From Bacteroidaceae bacterium (GTDB lineage: Bacteria; Bacteroidota; Bacteroidia; Bacteroidales; Bacteroidaceae), in contig JAFYMV010000062.1 in assembly GCA_017548225.1 (NCBI GenBank), positions 1 through 9,608 on the forward strand: DNA of 9,608 bases, written 5' to 3'. Below the pieces are notes generated by a model, which worked only from the letters and a program-made list of their open reading frames with translations, did no database searches and was not told where the DNA came from. Position numbers and translations under genes: made by a program. Positions 7,219 through 9,608 of this stretch are shown here, one piece after another (the stretch's first letter is position 1; every line of letters starts with the position of its first letter).

Positions 7219-8495
7219 GATAAACGAATTTTTACGGCATTAGCGTGAGCATCAAGCCCTTCAGCTTCTGCCATTTGTATAATAGTGCTGCCCAATGCGC
7301 CCAATCCCTCTTGAGTAAGTTCCTGATAAGTGATAGCATGCATAAAACTGTCAAGACCAATGCCACTATAGGCAGTAGCGAGCCCCATCGTAGGCAGTGT
7401 GTGATTGGTACCCGAAGCATAGTCGCCAGCGCTCTCGGGAGAGTAATGCCCTACGAAGATACTACCCGCAGCAGTAATGCGATCGGCTACACTCCAAGCA
7501 TCGTTCATAGCAATGATAAGATGTTCAGCCGCATAGTCATTAGCAAAGTCAACCATCTCATCTACATCGTCAAACACAACGATGCGACTATTCTCCAAAG
7601 AGCGTGTAGCAATGTCAGCACGAGGCAACAGCGCCAACTGACGCACAATCTCAGTTTCGACTTGTGAAGCCAGCTTTTGACTGTTACATACGAGCAACGA
7701 CTGGCTATCGGGACCATGCTCGGCTTGCGAAAGGAAGTCTGCAGCTACAAAAGCTGGCTGCGCAGTAGCATCAGCCATAACCATCACTTCTGACGGACCT
7801 GCAGGCATATCAATAGCAGTACCTTGAGCACTTACCATTTGCTTGGCTTTGGTAACATAGCGGTTACCAGGACCAAAGATTTTGTATACGCGACGGATAC
7901 TTTCAGTTCCATAAGCCATAGCGGCAATAGCTTGAGCACCACCTAACTTATATATTGTGCGCACGCCACACAACTGCGCTGTATATAGTACCACAGGGTT
8001 AACCTTACCCGTAAGGCGATCGCATGGGGTACACAACACAATCTCTTCGCATCCCGCAATCTTTGCAGGCAGTGCCAACATAAGAATAGTAGAAAAGAGA
8101 GGGGCACTACCACCAGGGATATAGAGACCAACACGACGGATGGGCACTACGCGACGACGACAATGTACGCCAGACATAGTATACACATCGACCATCGACA
8201 CTTGTTGTGCACGATGAAAGGCACTGATATTATCGGCTGCTTGCTGTATGGCCGCTTTGAGTTCACCATTCACCAAGCCATCGGCTTCGGCAAACTCTAC
8301 TTCAGATACCTGTAGCGATTCGGGGCAACGGCCATCAATCTCGGCTGTGATAGCACGCAAAGCCTCATCCCCCCCTTGATGCACACGATCAAGGATAGCA
8401 CGCACACGACTCTCAATGATGCTATCATCATCAGTGGCACGCTGCATGAGTGTAGGCCAACCCGAACGGGAAGGAGAAATATAAGTTTGTAACAT
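7215..8495 (-). CDS. hisD: Histidinol dehydrogenase
   Basis: HisD is a zinc enzyme that oxidises L-histidinol to L-histidine in two NAD-dependent steps, the last reactions of the pathway. The 426-residue protein is full length. Compared with E. coli HisD, the zinc ligands are Gln 257 and His 260 (in SQAEHGPDSQ), Asp 358 (in ESAGDYASGTNHTLPT) and His 417 (LDAHANAV); the catalytic Glu-His pair is 324-325 (YAAEHL). The GPGNRYVTKAK block (208-218) and VGLYIPGG (122-129) are also typical. It starts 18 nt after the hisG stop, preceded by AAGAAGG at a rather long spacing of about 12 nt, and overlaps hisC by 4 nt. Confidence 0.96.
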   Translation of the reverse strand: MLQTYISPSRSGWPTLMQRATDDDSIIESRVRAILDRVHQGGDEALRAITAEIDGRCPESLQVSEVEFAEADGLVNGELKAAIQQAADNISAFHRAQQVSMVDVYTMSGVHCRRRVVPIRRVGLYIPGGSAPLFSTILMLALPAKIAGCEEIVLCTPCDRLTGKVNPVVLYTAQLCGVRTIYKLGGAQAIAAMAYGTESIRRVYKIFGPGNRYVTKAKQMVSAQGTAIDMPAGPSEVMVMADATAQPAFVAADFLSQAEHGPDSQSLLVCNSQKLASQVETEIVRQLALLPRADIATRSLENSRIVVFDDVDEMVDFANDYAAEHLIIAMNDAWSVADRITAAGSIFVGHYSPESAGDYASGTNHTLPTMGLATAYSGIGLDSFMHAITYQELTQEGLGALGSTIIQMAEAEGLDAHANAVKIRLS

Positions 8496-8513
8496 GATAT
8501 ATTGAAACCTTCT

Positions 8514-9374
8514 TTATTCTATAACTTTATCCAAATCCAATACTAGAATACCTTCAGCACCTATTTGTTTGAGACGCTCAATCTTATCCCATAATTCATC
8601 AGCCTTGACTACAGAATGTAACGAACACCAAGAGTTATCAGCCAAAGGCATCACCGACGGACTGCGCATGGCAGGAAGGATTGAGATAGCCTCATCAACC
8701 TTGTCTGCGGGAAGATTCATAAGAATATATTTCTTACCACGACTATTGGTAACGGCGTCAATACGAAAAAGCAGCGAATCAAGAATAGCCTGTTTCTCTG
8801 GAGTGAGGTCAGGGTTGGCGATGAGCACAGCCTCGGAATGGATGACTTGCTCTACCTCTTTAAGGCCATTTGACACGAGAGTACCGCCAGAGGATACAAT
8901 ATCAAAGATAGCATCAGCGATACCTGCTGCGGGAGCAATCTCTACCGAGCCTTTGATGACGCGTACCGAAGCCTCTACCCCCTGTTCTTCAAGGAAGCGA
9001 CGCAAGATGTTGGGATACGATGTCGCGATACTCTTTCCTTGAAAATATTTAGGAGAAGTATACTCGTCTGCCTTAGGAATAGCAAGTGAGATGCGACAAC
9101 CGCCAAAACCTAGTTGGCGTACAATATTCACATCTGCAGCCGTCTCTGCCACCTCATTGTAACCTACGATACCGATATCGGCCGAGCCATCGGCCACAAC
9201 TTCGGGTATATCATCATCGCGAAGGTAGAGAATCTCAATGGGGAAGTTGTCCACACGATCAAGAAACTTGCGCTTTTGGTCATTCACATTCATGCCTGCA
9301 TCTTGCAGCAATTCAACGCTCTGTTCATTAAGGCGTCCTTTTGATTGGATAGCTATTCGTATCATATTATTCAT
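8514..9374 (-). CDS. hisG: ATP phosphoribosyltransferase, long form
   Basis: HisG condenses ATP with PRPP to phosphoribosyl-ATP, the committed and feedback-inhibited step of histidine synthesis. The 286-residue protein is the long (HisG_L) form, which forms hexamers and has its own C-terminal ACT-like histidine-binding domain (about 212-284); no HisZ partner is needed. The N-terminal motif RIAIQSKGRL (5-14), FPIEILYLRDDDIP (44-57), DIGIVG (66-71) and the PRPP-binding signature at 145-166 (GSVEIAPAAGIADAIFDI followed by SSGGTL) are present. The ATG at 9374 gives MNNMIRIAIQ; the ATG at 9365 gives MIRIAIQ, closer to the usual family start (MxRIA), so the true start may be three codons later. Neither has a Shine-Dalgarno sequence. 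It is first in the operon, 15 nt after the T-run of the leader terminator. Confidence 0.95.
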   Translation of the reverse strand: MNNMIRIAIQSKGRLNEQSVELLQDAGMNVNDQKRKFLDRVDNFPIEILYLRDDDIPEVVADGSADIGIVGYNEVAETAADVNIVRQLGFGGCRISLAIPKADEYTSPKYFQGKSIATSYPNILRRFLEEQGVEASVRVIKGSVEIAPAAGIADAIFDIVSSGGTLVSNGLKEVEQVIHSEAVLIANPDLTPEKQAILDSLLFRIDAVTNSRGKKYILMNLPADKVDEAISILPAMRSPSVMPLADNSWCSLHSVVKADELWDKIERLKQIGAEGILVLDLDKVIE

Positions 9375-9389
9375 TAATTATCATTTAGC

Positions 9390-9416
9390 AAAAAAGACTC
9401 ACCATGTAGGCAAGTC
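9390..9416 (-). terminator. Attenuator terminator of the his operon
   Basis: On the minus strand, GACTTGCC (9416-9409) pairs with GGTGAGTC (9403-9396) around a TACAT loop, making 8 bp with two G-U pairs, followed by six T (9395-9390). A few weaker pairs can extend the base into the T-run. It sits between the leader ORF and hisG, so it can only matter as a conditional terminator. Confidence 0.88.
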
Positions 9417-9504
9417 CTCCGTCTCGTTTGGTGAATCCAAACTGCATACAACACTCACCTTATCTAGATAGATAAGCATGATAATGGTGTTGTAGGCAAG
9501 TTTG
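9396..9504 (-). promoter_or_regulatory. his operon attenuator: mutually exclusive RNA hairpins
   Basis: Four segments can pair in alternative ways (minus-strand RNA). 1:2 is a 16-bp hairpin, 9504-9487 with 9454-9438 (one bulge, one mismatch), enclosing the His codons. 2:3 pairs GGTGAGT (9459-9453) with ACTTGCC (9415-9409), or 9450-9441 with 9415-9405 using the pairing of 1:2. 3:4 is the terminator (9416-9396). Two small local hairpins also exist: 9476-9459 (7 bp, ATCT loop) and 9442-9426 (6 bp). A ribosome stalled at the His codons covers segment 1 and frees 2 to pair with 3, so transcription continues. A ribosome reaching the stop (9462-9460) covers segment 2, so 3:4 forms and transcription stops. 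The pairings are seen; the mechanism is inferred from known amino-acid operon attenuators. Confidence 0.85.
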
Positions 9505-9510
9505 ATTCAT
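9460..9510 (-). CDS. hisL: his operon leader peptide (MNQTCLQHHYHAYLSR)
   Basis: This 16-codon ORF starts with ATG at 9510-9508 and stops with TAA at 9462-9460. Codons 8, 9 and 11 are histidine (CAC, CAT, CAT) around one Tyr, a density very unlikely by chance right upstream of a histidine operon. An AAAGGA Shine-Dalgarno sequence (9524-9519) lies 8 nt before the ATG, unlike the structural genes here, which mostly lack one. The stop abuts attenuator segment 2 and the His codons overlap the end of segment 1, as attenuation requires. The peptide itself probably has no function. The name hisL is by functional analogy with the enterobacterial leader peptide; the sequences do not look related. Confidence 0.87.
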   Translation of the reverse strand: MNQTCLQHHYHAYLSR

Positions 9511-9573
9511 CTTTGTTATCCTTTCTTTAACCTTAACTTAATACCCGCTTAAGTACGAGTGTTATGTTGGGCG

Positions 9574-9605
9574 CAAAGGTATATCATTGTTTTTACCAAT
9601 GCAAA
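9574..9605 (-). promoter_or_regulatory. Consensus Bacteroidetes promoter of the his operon
   Basis: On the minus strand, TTTG (9605-9602) is followed after exactly 20 bp by TACCTTTG (9581-9574), a full match to TTTG-N19-21-TAnnTTTG. Transcription should start near 9568-9566, giving a leader RNA of about 190-195 nt before hisG, which contains the whole attenuator. About 55 nt separate the start site from the leader ORF; a weak ACTTAA/TTAAGT hairpin is the only structure noticed there. Confidence 0.88.
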
Positions 9606-9608
9606 CAA

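Noticed and set aside
8569..9471. Plus-strand open frames opposite hisG and the his leader
   Set aside because: HisG on the minus strand is full length with its PRPP signature, and the plus-strand products look random.
9375..9573. T-box or histidine-binding riboswitch as the his leader control
   Set aside because: No T-box consensus (AGGGTGGNACCGCG-like) was seen, and the His-rich ORF with matched alternative stems explains the region better.
1..9608. Mobile elements, CRISPR arrays, tRNA or rRNA genes, defence systems
   Set aside because: All coding space is filled by housekeeping genes. The intergenic gaps (174, 226, 139 and 234 nt) hold only promoters, terminators and the his leader, with no terminal inverted repeats or spaced repeats.

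Overview
The window looks like ordinary chromosome of a Bacteroidales bacterium (Bacteroides/Prevotella-like; genus not resolved). The grounds are the promoter type (a TTTG box about 20 bp before TAnnTTTG, seen upstream of fadD and hisG), the near absence of Shine-Dalgarno sequences before the main genes, protein sequences of Bacteroidetes type (GlgP C-terminus, FtsH, HisG) and the rsfS-ftsH-cdsA gene order.

Layout. (1) Positions 1-376: the 3' end of an alpha-glucan (glycogen) phosphorylase gene, closed by a strong terminator. (2) 551-2287: a single-gene unit for a long-chain acyl-CoA synthetase, with its own promoter and terminator. (3) 2514-6041: rsfS, ftsH and cdsA, probably one operon, joining ribosome silencing, membrane protein quality control and CDP-diacylglycerol synthesis. 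(4) A convergent intergenic region (6042-6180) with a perfect 15-bp terminator hairpin. (5) 6181-9374, minus strand: the histidine operon hisG-hisD-hisC, with hisD and hisC overlapping as ATGA. No hisB follows hisC. (6) 9375-9608: the his leader region.

The most interesting part is the his leader. It carries a consensus Bacteroidetes promoter and a well-placed AAAGGA ribosome binding site. Next comes a 16-codon leader ORF, MNQTCLQHHYHAYLSR, with a His-His-Tyr-His run. It ends in a Rho-independent terminator whose T-run stops 15 nt before the hisG start. An 11-nt direct repeat and a 7-nt direct repeat give exactly the 1:2, 2:3 and 3:4 alternative pairings of a classical ribosome-mediated attenuator. 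All three his enzymes should therefore be controlled by translation of histidine codons, as in the enterobacterial his operon, but with an apparently unrelated sequence. No mobile element, CRISPR array, tRNA or rRNA gene was seen.
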